64,000 nt of DNA from Brienomyrus brachyistius (Eukaryota; Chordata; Actinopteri; Osteoglossiformes; Mormyridae). The position numbers were made by a program, and so were the translations under genes. The stretch's first letter is position 1, and every line of letters begins with the position of its first letter. Under the pieces are notes generated by a model. The model worked only from the letters and a program-made list of their open reading frames with translations, had not been told where the DNA came from and searched no databases. Positions 1-11,268 of this stretch are shown piece by piece. The DNA lies in the NCBI RefSeq assembly GCF_023856365.1, contig NC_064555.1:16936254-17000253 (forward strand), read 5' to 3'.

Positions 1-807
1 CTTCAGCTGACTTTCATGACAGGAGGCGGTTCGGACTGGACACCTGGTCCTGTTCAGAACTGTCATCGTGCAAGGTCAGCCCCTAACTGGCCCCACCCTC
101 TTCCCCACCACAGCAGCTACACCGCGGTCCAGCCACCTCCATCAAGATGCAAACCGTGCCCACGCAACGATCCCAGAGTGCCCCCGGGGGAATCACAAGA
201 CAGTAACGCCCACACACATCTGTACACACTGACAACTGCAGATGTTCACACCTTAAGCGAGAACCATTAAAACCTGAAACAAAACACAGATGGATGTGGA
301 GCCACAAGGCTGGAGCCCTCAGGCTGCTGAGACACGCCCACTTCTACAGGGCCGAAATAAACAGAGCGCGTGCTTTAAGTTTTGTTTGGACGTTTCTATG
401 GACCCTTTTACCGCCACTGACCCAGAACAAACTGAAGCCAAGTGAAACCAAAGCAAGCCAGATTTGTTTATTCACCGTAACGAGGAGTGCAGACCTAGCC
501 GTCAACAACGTGATGGGACACGGAAAAAAAAAGAAACACACAGCAGCTACAGGGCAGCCTGGGAAAGTGATCAGTGGATGCAGGAACAGCAGGCAAACAC
601 AGCAGGAACAAACCTAAGATCTACAGGCGAACCTCAATGAAAATTAAACGGAAACCGAATAGGGCGTGGCCTATCTAGCCAAGACCTGTACTTATCTCAG
701 GTGAAAAAAGTGATATCTTGTTGAAAAACGGTTACAGTGTAGCCAGATGAAAAAGTGCACAGTACTGCGAATAGGAAAAGACCTACCAACCTTCAGTAGA
801 AGCAGAA

Positions 808-1077
808 ATCTTGAAGAGAAGATGGGGATGGATAGGGCATACCCTCCGCAAACCACAAACCAACATCACCAGACAGCTCTCAGATGGAACCCCCAAGGCA
901 AGCGGAAGAGACGCCGTCCAAGAAACACCTGGAGACGAGACTCGAGGCAGAAATGACAAGGATGGGCTACACCTGGAGTCAACTAGAAAGAATGGCCCAG
1001 GACAGAAACCTCTGGAGATCTACCTTTGGCGGCCCATACCCCGGAAGGGGTGGAGGGCGAAAAATGAAAATGAAATG
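808..1077 (+). pseudogene. LINE ORF2 C-terminal remnant, frame-broken
   Basis: Three forward frames together carry the tail of a non-LTR retrotransposon polyprotein. Positions 808-876 give RWGWIGHTLRKPQTNITRQ, about 879-953 give NPQGKRKRRRPRNTWRRD, and about 941-1063 give MGYTWSQLERMAQDRNLW. In intact elements these blocks (W.WIGH.LRK, NPQGKR.RGRP..TWRRD, G.TW.QLE..AQDR..W) are contiguous, so at least two frameshifts have broken the copy. No reverse-transcriptase or endonuclease domain is present upstream, so it is a 5'-truncated dead insertion. The clade, probably RTE-like, is a guess. Confidence 0.75.
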
Positions 1078-1200
1078 ACTGCGAATTGTGCCACAAACAC
1101 GAAGCACTTTCCACTTCGAGCTGAGGATCCAAAACAGACTGAAATACTCCAATATTCCTCTGACTACCCTAAACAGGGTTTCATGACCTGATGGTTCCTG

Positions 1201-3015
1201 GCGAGGAGCGTGTTTGAAATGTTCAAGGCCTGGTCACCCTTCTGTCAATCTTGAGATGAAGCACAAAACAGAAGCACAAACCTTTGTTCTTTGGCTTGCA
1301 GACTAAAATATAACAATTGTCGCAGAGTGTGATACACGGACTTGGGGATTCCCAGGGGGATTTTCCCGGGTCAGAGGTCAGGGCGGGTCCAAAGTTAGGC
1401 AGGGAGTGCCAGCAGGCCCCAGGGGACCCAATATTAGACCACAAATGTGTCAGCTACTCAGGCCCTGGCACTGACCTCGAGGAACAGAGCCAAGGTCAGG
1501 GCCGAGTGGCCCTACAAGAGGAGTGACATGCAGGAGCAAATGTACACAACTGTGGGGGGGGGGGGAGACTGGAACTAGTCACGATTATGATGCCCTGGGG
1601 GAGGCAGAAAGGGCATGAGCATGCAGACATGAGATATTCTCCAGAGACAGGTGCCACTAGCAGGTCAGCCCTGCTGGTCTCTCCCAACGGCACCTCATAG
1701 CCAAACCACAGCAGGTGTGCAGCTCCTATAACCTCCACACACTCGCTAGAACAGACAGACCCACCACCTACCGTCACACACCCCATCCCAGATACTGATT
1801 CGGATGGAGCACCACCGGACCAGTCAGGGAGTGGTGGGATTCAGCACATGGCCACTCAGAGCATACAATTAGATAAGCAGGCTCCGCACCATGTGCTAAT
1901 TTTTCACAAGCCCCAGTTATGCTTGGACAACAGGCTCAGTGTCTGAGTCCAAATGTGAGAGATTAGCTGGGACTTCAGAGGGTACTCTGAAGCTTTTAAA
2001 CATCCACCCTGTGACTGCTGATTGCATTAGAACAGCCTAAGAAAGTCTGTAACCTGTCAGTTAAAACAGACTTCTAAAACCCAGCATGAATCTGCAGGTT
2101 ATCAGAGCAGTGTGTCTTACAGTGCTCTACCTTCAGCAATGGAGCACTTACAGACCCAACACCACTGACACACAGGTGTTCAGTGCAATCACACATACAC
2201 ACACTGACACACACCGCCCTACACCCAGGAAACGGTGATAAGCAACTCCCTTTAAGCAAATCATGGGCAGGGTGGTCGGTGGAAATGCATCGAACACTCA
2301 GAGCTATGCCTACTGACAGAAAGAAAAGCACCCAGTTGGACTTTCATTATTGTATATATATATTTTTAAGACTGAGTACGAGTACCGATGCTCACTTTCT
2401 GGTACTCACCAATACCGATACCAATTAGAGCTGCGCAATGTCTAAAAAATAGAAAGAACTATATTAATTTAGAAATACTGGGATAAACAATAATATTGGA
2501 ACCCCCCCCCCCACATCACAGAAAAAATAAAAGCCTGAGTAAAATGATATACAGACAATCTGCTAAACCATCGCTGTTATGCCCTGCCACCCAATTGTGC
2601 CCGAACAATACTGGATAAGAGCTTCTGTGATTTTCTCCACACAGTTTATTGTTTGACATCATCTCTCTCTGTGCCAGTGTTAGCTGCATGTTTGGCTGTT
2701 GCAGTGTGTTGCTCCTGGTGGCACTTTCATCATACTCACTCTTATGTTTAGTTTTTAGATGTTTAATCAGATTATTTGTGTTGTATGAACCTGACTTCCT
2801 ACCTTTTCCTGATAGTTTAGTAGAGCAGTTTGCAGTCTGTTATACTTTGAATTTCGCTCTTAACTTCAAAGTATTTCCATACTGCAGATATTTTGTCCTA
2901 TTTATTTTGCTCATATCGTTGATACATCATTACGTGATATTGGTTACTGGCATCATCACACTATCATCACGATAACGGACCCGAAACCAATACTATGCTA
3001 TGTGCATCATTTCTG
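1201..3015. other. Non-coding stretch with possible DNA-transposon remnant
   Basis: No gene seen. A G13 run lies near 1553. From about 2340 to 2990 the base composition turns AT-rich. This part holds repeated ACCGAT/CCAATACCGATA-type strings and a TAGAGCTGCGCAAT motif at about 2425, which resembles fish DNA-transposon ends, but no terminal repeats could be paired. The long frame at 2649-2975 has a hydrophobic translation with no recognisable family. Confidence 0.3.
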
Positions 3016-3155
3016 AGAAAGTGGGGTCAGAGTGTCCCTAGAGTAAATGGGTGTTAGCGGCTTTGGTCAATGATCCAACCATGATGTCACTGGGATTTGA
3101 ACCAGTGCCCTTCCGATCACAGACATAGCATCGTAACCCACTGAGCCACACACAA
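3016..3155 (-). mobile_element. tRNA-derived SINE fragment
   Basis: On the minus strand the sequence begins with an A-box-like TGGCTCAGTGGGTTA, followed about 30 bases later by the B-box-like GGTTCAAATCCCA. These are the two internal RNA polymerase III promoter boxes of a tRNA-derived SINE. The rest, to about 3016, is a short tRNA-unrelated body. It does not fold as an intact tRNA, so it is not called as a tRNA gene. Confidence 0.6.
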
Positions 3156-3159
3156 ACAC

Positions 3160-5087
3160 ACAAAACACACACACACAATCTCTCTCTCTCTCTCACTGTC
3201 AGACCGACAGATACAGACATACAGTGGCCTCTCACAGAAACCATAAGTGACAGGTGACAGGCAGCCGCTCAACAGACAAAAGGTTCAAACCCAGACGTCT
3301 GTCCTGTAAGCAGAGCTCCCTATAACCTCCCCCCCCACCCGCTCTGGGCTCGATCCCCCCTTGGCAGCTGCTCCCCCACACCCCCTACAATCCCCCACAA
3401 CCAATTCCCACAGACAGTATCGCGGCAAACTGAGACCCCCCAACCCAGTCCACTAAGTACAACACAGTAATGGAGGGCACAATGGAAATGCCTGTCCCCC
3501 ACCCACCTATGCGAGGCCAGTCCACCAAGAACCTTCACTCACAGCTGAGGAACAGGGGTCCAGGACCCCACAGAGAAAAGTGGGCCACTCATTTACACTG
3601 TGCAACTGAATAATCACTCAAGTCGAAAGACACCAACCTCTCTTATCACTGAGATCCTGCAGGAACTGCCTGTATGCAGCAGAGGAATCCATAACACCCA
3701 GAGAAGGGGGTGCGAAAAGCAAGAGAAAGAGAAAGAAAGAACAGACAGAGGAGGGGACAAGCAGAACAGGGGCAACAACAGAATGAAAACAGACTGAAGG
3801 GAAAGGAGGAGTAAAAGAGAAAGGAGTAAAATAAATATACAGATCAATAAATAAGGAATTAAGGAGGATCAACAGCAAAGGCCATTAGGTGAAGAGGGCC
3901 ATCTTCAGGCTGAATAATCCCCAAAGTGAAGCTTCTTCCGGCAATGTCCTGCGCGCTTCCCAATTCTCCAGGCGTCCCACTCTGACCGGCGCTCCCAGCA
4001 GCACTGAGGCAGTGCAGCACAACAGGAGAGGCCAGCTGGACTTTGCCCGCTGAACAGCTGATGTCACGGCTGAGACCGGAGCACGTGCTATACGCGCGGC
4101 TCGCCGGGGCGAGTGTGTGCGCGCACGCGCGTGTCCACGTGTTGTTAAACGAGCTAGCAGGTAGTGCTCAATTGCAATTATTCAAAAGTACGCAGGCAGA
4201 AGCAATAGTGTGACTTTAATGTGCAGACGTGCAGGGGGGGAGCACGGGAAGAAAGTGAACGACCTTGGGACTGATTACAGAAAGCTGCCTCCACTCCAGT
4301 GACTTTGGATCTGCTCGCCGTGTGTGTGTGTGTGTGTGTGCGTGTGTGTGCGCGTGTGCATATATGCAAAAATTCACAAATAATGCTCGGCCACCACTAC
4401 CCTCAACGGCCAGCTAACCTGAATGGCAAACATAAGAAATCAATTTATTACTAATTTCTAAACAAACAGTACTCTACTGTACACTTTGCATAGCAAATGA
4501 CTGTCATTTCTATCAAGACCTTATTATATAATATACAAATCATCTAAATTATGCCCATATATGTACAGTTACTACTGCACACATTTTGGAGCCATTTTTA
4601 AATATGCAAAATTAACAGCCCTGAAAAGTTTAGAAGATACTGTGAGAAACGCAAGATTCCACAGTCTTAGAGACAGCTATCACAAAGCCAAGAATTTAAT
4701 TATTAAAGATACAATATGCACTTATTACTGATACATAATATGTTAGTGTATTTATATATGTCATGTGATCCAAATCATTTTCAGCATTTTTGGCTTACGC
4801 CGTTGACTTTGAGTTTCTGCGATCTTTTAGCAAGCTCCAAAAATATTCCCATTTAATCGTCCATGGCCAATTTGGGGATACTGAAGCTGTGAATGTCAAA
4901 TTCGCTAATGTGGAGGGGTTACAGTGCTGTGTCTAAGCCCCGCCCATCCCTTCCCCAAATTTAAGCACGAAACACTGCAGTAAGAACATGCACCATGTGT
5001 CTCTCTCCTTCCTGTTTTTACACCAAGAAGTGTACGCAACCTGTAATAAGTGATTTACCAGCATAAGTAAGCTCTGGTCCACTACAG
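3160..5087. other. Intronic sequence without a gene; (TG)n at 4320-4358
   Basis: No coding or RNA gene is supported. It contains a (TC)n patch near 3179, a CpG-rich patch around 4080-4135 and an imperfect (TG)n/(CG) repeat at 4320-4358. From 4400 to 4800 it is AT-rich without recognisable structure. Confidence 0.4.
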
Positions 5088-5301
5088 CAGTGTTTCCCAT
5101 CTCGGTTTTTCGGGACCTGCAGACAGTCCATGTTTTTGCTCCCTCCCAGCTCCTAGCCAGACAGTCCACATTTTTGCTCGGGAGCTGGGAGGGACCAAAA
5201 ACATGGACTGTCTGCAGGTCCTGAAAAACCGAGATGGGAAACAAAAACGGGGAGCAAAACCGTAAACTCTGAGTCCCTAAGGACCGGGATGGGAAACACT
5301 G
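5088..5301. mobile_element. Palindromic non-autonomous DNA transposon (hAT-like MITE)
   Basis: The 214-bp element starts CAGTGTTTCCCATCTCGG and ends with the near-exact inverse (CCGGGATGGGAAACACTG). A large internal inverted repeat also pairs GACCTGCAGACAGTCCATG (about 5114) with its complement near 5200-5221. There is no open frame for a transposase. The CAGTGTTTCCC terminus is typical of hAT elements. The flanking octamers (CACTACAG and TCCTACAA) match at 5 of 8 positions, consistent with a decayed 8-bp target duplication. Confidence 0.7.
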
Positions 5302-8300
5302 TCCTACAACATACGCTTCATGATACATATGATCTAATGTGGGTGACAGTACAGCTCCGTAAAATTCTGATCTATAACTAGCTCACCCCTAATTTAGCGC
5401 TGATTAACAGTACAGCATTGCAGTGTGCAGCTAACATTACAGTATTCACCGTGTTTATCACAAACTTCAGGATTGTTCCCCCATAGTCTGCAGCAGAATG
5501 TGTGTCCAATTGCACAGAGAAACGAGGAAACAGACCTTCTCTCCACAAGGACACTGAGCTCACACTCATGTGACCTATTACACAGCAAGATTTATACACA
5601 GCTAGATTACACCCACAATAAAGCGAAACCTCCAAAAGAAACCGGCTCTTCGGTGGACTGAAGGCTGTAGCAGAGCATGCGAGCGCACAGCCGCTTGCAG
5701 CACCTCACTAACAGACCATAAGCAGCCACAGCTGGGCAGAAGCTTCCAGAAAAGTCCTTAATGTATGCCACCTCCAGAAACAGGAGGCCAGAGGTCACAT
5801 ATCCAAATAAGCAAATATCCACACACTGATTCCTCCCCCAGAGGAGATTTCACAACATTAGCAGTCAGAAAACTGCAATTCAGAGGCTTTCCAAGCTGAT
5901 TAATGTTACAGGTCATGGTATTGATCACCAAGGCCTTCCAGCAGGAACCTTTACCTGCAGCCTATGGTTACCGGCCCCCACCCCCAGGAATCAATGTTTA
6001 TTTAGCTACCCCACCCCCCACAACTCCGTCAGCCTTCTCCCCATCTTGCCTGGTGACTCACTAGCCACCAAGAATCCACACAGCTCCACACTGGGAGGGG
6101 GGGGGAGGGGTCGCCTTGGAAACGGCCAAAGGGACTAACATTCTGCCAACAGGAAGCAATAGCGCTACAGCACAGTCTCACTGGCATTTTGACTCTGAGA
6201 TATTAAGGTCTTCCTTCAATCACAAGCATCAATGCTTTGACTGCAGCCATTCAGTGCCGCGAGCCTCTGCCCCTCCTCTGAAGCCCCTCCTACTTGAGGA
6301 TCATATGACCTACACACTTCAGGTGAAGAATACAGAAATTGAATGACAATTCTGTCAGCTAGGACGAAAAAAAACAGATTATAAAATAGAAGACTAATGA
6401 CAGGGACAGACTGAATGAGATTCAAGAAAGCCCAGCTGAGGAACGGAAACGGCTAGTCAGGCTTTTGCCATTTCTGGTCGATCAGTAGCAACACCCTATC
6501 AGCCGCCTTAAGGAACACACACTACAACCACAAACCAGCATGTAACCTTCAATCGGTTCAGGTCCTCCTTAAGCTTAATGTGTCCCACAGAAATGTTTCC
6601 TTCCTCCACATAAGCCAAAATAAATCAGTTCCTTATTCTGTGACATTTACTCAGATATTTTTTGTTTTGACCTTCTGAGATGCACAGCTAGCTGATGTTT
6701 GTTAGCATTCTGTGACAGACTGGATCACTAGTAACTGGCAAACAGACTGGGATCTGAAACAGCTGGCAAGGGTCGGGGGGGGGGGGGGGTAACTTCCTTG
6801 TATCTGTTTGAAGAAATCTGCAGATGTAACAGAGCAACAATCAACAAACAGCTCAAGTGAAATTTACACCCGCAGAGCAAATAAATACCAAGAAAAGCAC
6901 AGCATAGAGGAAGCAGAGCCTGGCATTCTGGCTCATTTTAAAGGATAGGGAAACAGGAATGTACAAACAGACACGGCAAACGACTAAGAAGTGAAAGGAG
7001 GATCAGAAGAAACACACACTACAATAAAGCAGTCGACTAAAGCTGAAGTTCACTGAAATATATGAAAATTCTCTGTACTACTGAGTATAGAAGAGAGCAA
7101 AAATTAGACACTAAAACACTGCACTGAGCCAGAGGAGGACTGGAGAAAGCCCAGTACATACACTGGGTGGACAACTGAGGCAGCCGCACAAAGTAGCACC
7201 TGCACGTCTGAAAGCTTCTGCAGTTTTTTGAAAGTAAGTTTTGACTTTTTCCCTATACGAGCGTAAATGTCCTGTTCTGCTCCACAGCACAACCCTCAGA
7301 TGGTGACAAATTCCTGCAATTGCTGTGATCTTCCAGAGCTGGAGTTCCCTTCCTGACACTCTGACCCAGCTTCACAGACCTCTCCCGGGGGGTGGGGGGG
7401 TGGCATGTTGGGACAGGGCAGGGCAGTGAAGGAGGGGAATGGTGGCGGTGGCCCAGGGTGGCACCCAGAGCAGGCCTGAACTCGTCTGATGGGAATCAGA
7501 CAGTTACACGAATCCTCTCTGGAGCCACCATCCGACACGATGCCGCCAGGGAAGGAGGTAGGGAGTGAGGAAGAGAGTGTGTTGGGCAGGGAGGGGGGCT
7601 AGTGGGGGGCGGCTGCCAGCATTTAAGCCTGGACACATGCCCAATCATCAGGAATAAAGCCCAGCATCATGCTGGAAAGAATAACCATAGCAAAGAGATA
7701 CTTTTGAAAAGAAAAGCGTACTGGACAGACAGATAAGATGGACGGAAAGGAAGAAGGAACACCGAGTGAGAGGGTCACACATTCTAGGAGTGCCTTCGGG
7801 GGGGGGGGGGGGGGGGGGGGAAGCATACTACGAGAGCCAACTGACCACACCTGTGCCCTCGGCATGCCTAGCATTGTGCCCTAGGGCCAGTCAGCACAAA
7901 TTCTGCAGGAGACAAGGCAACCAAGCAAACCTGATGTCCCACCAGGGGAAACACCTGTCATCTGGGGTGGGGGGGGGGGGGCAGACTGAGGCCAGATTCC
8001 ACAGAGACAAACCATGAGTCTCAAACCGCCTGCAGGATGCGAGTCCCCCAAAACAAACAAACAAACACCAACTCCGGCAATTCAGGATGATAATGCCAAT
8101 TAAACACGGCCCTTTATTCTGTCTAATTAAAAGCTTGAGCTAACAGGCAAGGCTTGCTGTCTAACTCAAGGCCAGCAAATTCCCACTGGCTTTTTACACA
8201 CACAAAAAAACATTTATGGAATTCGTTTAAGATGCAATCTGCGACAATTAAAAAAAAAACCATTGGGATACTGCCGAAAGCATGCATGTAGAGGCAGGAA

Positions 8301-9150
8301 TGCGGGCTGAGAAGGCGTTAGGGAACATCTCCATCCGCAGCACCATGGGAACACCTCCTAACCAGGCCTCCCAGTACGCCAGCCTAATCCCGCTCCGTGG
8401 CTCCGAAAACGCGCATGACAGCGTATGCAATATTTACCCCGCAGCAGTGCCAACGTGCAGTCAGCGGAATTCCCCCTCACGCCCAGCACGGGGTGTGAGG
8501 GTGGGGAGAGAGAGGCGCTGAGCATGCAGACACACACACACATGCATACGCACGCAGGCACCCTATAACCACAGGACACATGCTACCTCCTACCAGTGCT
8601 GTAGCATAAGAACCCAAAAGAAAAAAAAGAAACTGTGGCATTGGGATGGGTGGGGGGAGCATCAGCTGTCGGAGGGAGGTGTATATCAGGTTGTCTCCCT
8701 TGAAACACCCACCCCATCAATCACAGATCCTAAGTGCCCTTCATCACCGCATACTTACATCATTTCACCACTGTGTGCCTCTCCCAAAGACAGCAAAGAC
8801 CCCCCCCCATTTGGTCCATATTCTCCTGTCCTCATCCCCCATCTGCTCATCTTGCTACAGGTACTGGATGGGGGGGTGCACAAGGTAAGGGAGTACCCGA
8901 CACAGGATGCCAGTCCATCTCAATCCCCATGTCCTGTAAAATGAAACACCTTCGAAACACAGTCTGCATTTGCCAGCAAGCACCTCGGTACGCATCTCAG
9001 CTGCCATCCAAAAGGTCTATCCATCTATCCATCCGCCAAAAACTCCTAATGGGAAGTAGGGGGGTGCTGCACCTCTCCCAGGAAGTAGCGGCACAGTCAG
9101 GAGACACTTTACAGGCACCAGTATGACCCACCATATATAGCAGATAATGA
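5302..9150. other. Intronic sequence without a gene; long G runs
   Basis: No gene is supported. Features seen are G runs near 6776-6790, at 7798-7820 (23 Gs) and near 7970-7981, a short (AAAC)n at about 8050, and a CCATCTATCC-type patch near 9020. Open frames through the G runs encode polyglycine or polyproline and are artefacts of the runs. Confidence 0.4.
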
Positions 9151-9311
9151 ACCACTACCCAATGTGAACAACTGAGGCCTTAATTGAAAATTACTGACCT
9201 GGACATACGAGAGCAAATTTGTTTTATTTTTGCCCCTAATGAGCTTATTTTCACTATGGGAAGAACAACACTAATCTAATAAATTGTTATATCAACAATA
9301 AGTTTTATTAA
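9151..9311. repeat. Dispersed repeat, copy 1
   Basis: This segment, starting ACCACTACCC and containing TGAACAACTGAGGCCTTAAT, recurs in the same orientation at 11115-11268. The two copies share the order GAAAATTACTGA, CTGGACATA, GTTTTATT, CCCTAAT and AACAATAAGT, with small substitutions and indels. No terminal inverted repeats or coding content are visible. The family is unrecognised. Confidence 0.65.
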
Positions 9312-11114
9312 ACTATAAGATGTATGTGGAAGAACAGAAACATGACCCCAATTCTGTTCCAGTATTCAGGCATGTGGCGTGTTCCTTGTGCCTGCTGCTC
9401 CGTGTTCCCCCACTGGGGGGAGGGACAGCGTTGTGTACACAGTGCGGCCTCAGCCCTGGAGAGGTGATCAGGCTGCCCGCAGTTCGCTATGGGCAGGCTA
9501 CCGCAGCACTGGGCCGCTTTAGGTTTCCTGCTCCTCTTCCTCCTCCTCCTTCCCATGTCAGCAGGAAGCACTCGCAGACCCACCACGCACACACTCAGCT
9601 GTTACCTCAGCAGCTTCTCCTCCCTCAAGCCCATGATACAATGGTGGAGGTGGGGGGAAGGGTTCCACGATCGCACACATGAAGCCTGGAGATCCTCTCA
9701 AAGCATCATATTCGCTATTCCCTTGAGAGACAGAGATCAGATGCAATAAATAGCATATTGGTGTTCCTGCAGGAAGGACCCACAGCAATGCTGTCCATAC
9801 CCACTCCAGTTAATGATGCCGGGAATGGTGGAATTCCGGTTTTTCTCGCCTAGGGACCCACGGTGCCCCCATTCCTGTGCTCTATTCTCTCTCAAATAGA
9901 CATCAGGCTCATTGCAACCCAGTACCAGATAAGCAACCACTAATAATGGTGGGATGAAGTTACAAGTGCATACCGCTGCAAACAGTGTCATAAATACATA
10001 AATACAGCAGCTCTATTTCATAGTCCGTCGGCGGGACTGAGGGACGGCCCTGCTCTCCGTGTGATGTCACTGTCATTCGAAGCTTCTCATTGGTCACACA
10101 CAGTCATGCAAAGTGCAGCCAATCGTACACAGGAGGAAAACAGCAAGCACCCCACAGTCACGCTGAGGTGACCCAGAGCATACCACTGGGTCTCGCTCAC
10201 ACGTTCGACAAACAATGAGCTTTTACACCATATTATATCACCATATAAAGTAGCAAAGGTATCTGTTCACCTTAAGGGACCTATAGGGCTCTAGGCTTCA
10301 CACAATCATGGAGAAAAAGCAAGCAGGGTACCAGCTGAAGGTGGAGCTGCAAGTCCAATTCCTCAAGCGTCAATCAGACCTGCCATTCCAGTCTCACTGC
10401 TCTGATTTCCTGTACGCTGACGATGTCACTCTACCATTTTTTTTCCAAAATAGTTCCAGAAAAAGGTCACACCTAAACATCAGAGAACTTTCCGCTGGAC
10501 CCAGACCTGGGAACAGCAAAGCATTTCATATCTGTTCGTCGAAAAAGATGTTCATCAATTCGGGCGCCTAGACCAGAGTTCCTAGGGAGCTGAACTCACA
10601 TTACAGGCCAATAGAATTAATAAGAGGAGCCCAAGCTGGTTCGATGGGGGACAGGTTTTGGCAGAATGATATGTATTTTGTGACCTGATATGAGTTCACT
10701 GCAAAATTGAAGCACATCACTGAGCGCCAGAAACGCTGCAGGCTGTGTAGCGGAGCTCCCCGCACATTATAATCCTGCTGAAATGTTGTCAAAACAGTAG
10801 GAATATTTTTAAAATAGGCAAACTTTTTCTGTATATAAAACAGTGCCCATGGGACATTCCCTCCCTACCTGCGTGTCAAAGACTTAAAGACGCATTATGT
10901 GCAGTTATGTCCACAAGCACAGAGGCGTCACCCACCAGAAAGAGCAAGCCGACGGTATGAGGGAGGTCGCGAGGTCACAGAGTGGCTGGGAGCAGGGCGT
11001 TACCACAAAAAACAGGCAAACAGCTGCCGCTTCTGTGTCCCTGAGAAAGGCATGTCTCCTTTTTCCAGTTGACCTTCACCTTCCCGCTCATCCCACACCC
11101 CATCGCCGGCCAGC
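9312..11114. other. Intronic sequence without a gene
   Basis: No exon or RNA gene is supported. A frame at 10308-10571 contains LYADD by chance (see rejected items). Nothing else stands out. Confidence 0.4.
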
Positions 11115-11268
11115 ACCACTACCATGTGAACAACTGAGGCCTTAATGGAAAATTACTGAACTGGACATATGAGTGCAAAATTGTTTTATTATAGCCCTAA
11201 TTACCTTAATTTCCACATGGGAATAATGAAGCTTATCCAATGTCATAACAACAATAAGTATTATTGTT
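11115..11268. repeat. Dispersed repeat, copy 2
   Basis: Second copy of the repeat at 9151-9311, in the same orientation, starting ACCACTACCATGTGAACAAC and ending near ACAATAAGTATTATTG. About 1.8 kb of unrelated sequence separates the copies. This looks like two insertions of one family rather than a tandem duplication. Confidence 0.65.

Noticed and set aside
10308..10571. Frame containing LYADDV, reminiscent of a reverse-transcriptase YADD motif
   Set aside because: No other RT motif lies on either side, and the surrounding residues do not match any LINE or retrovirus. Four residues can occur by chance.
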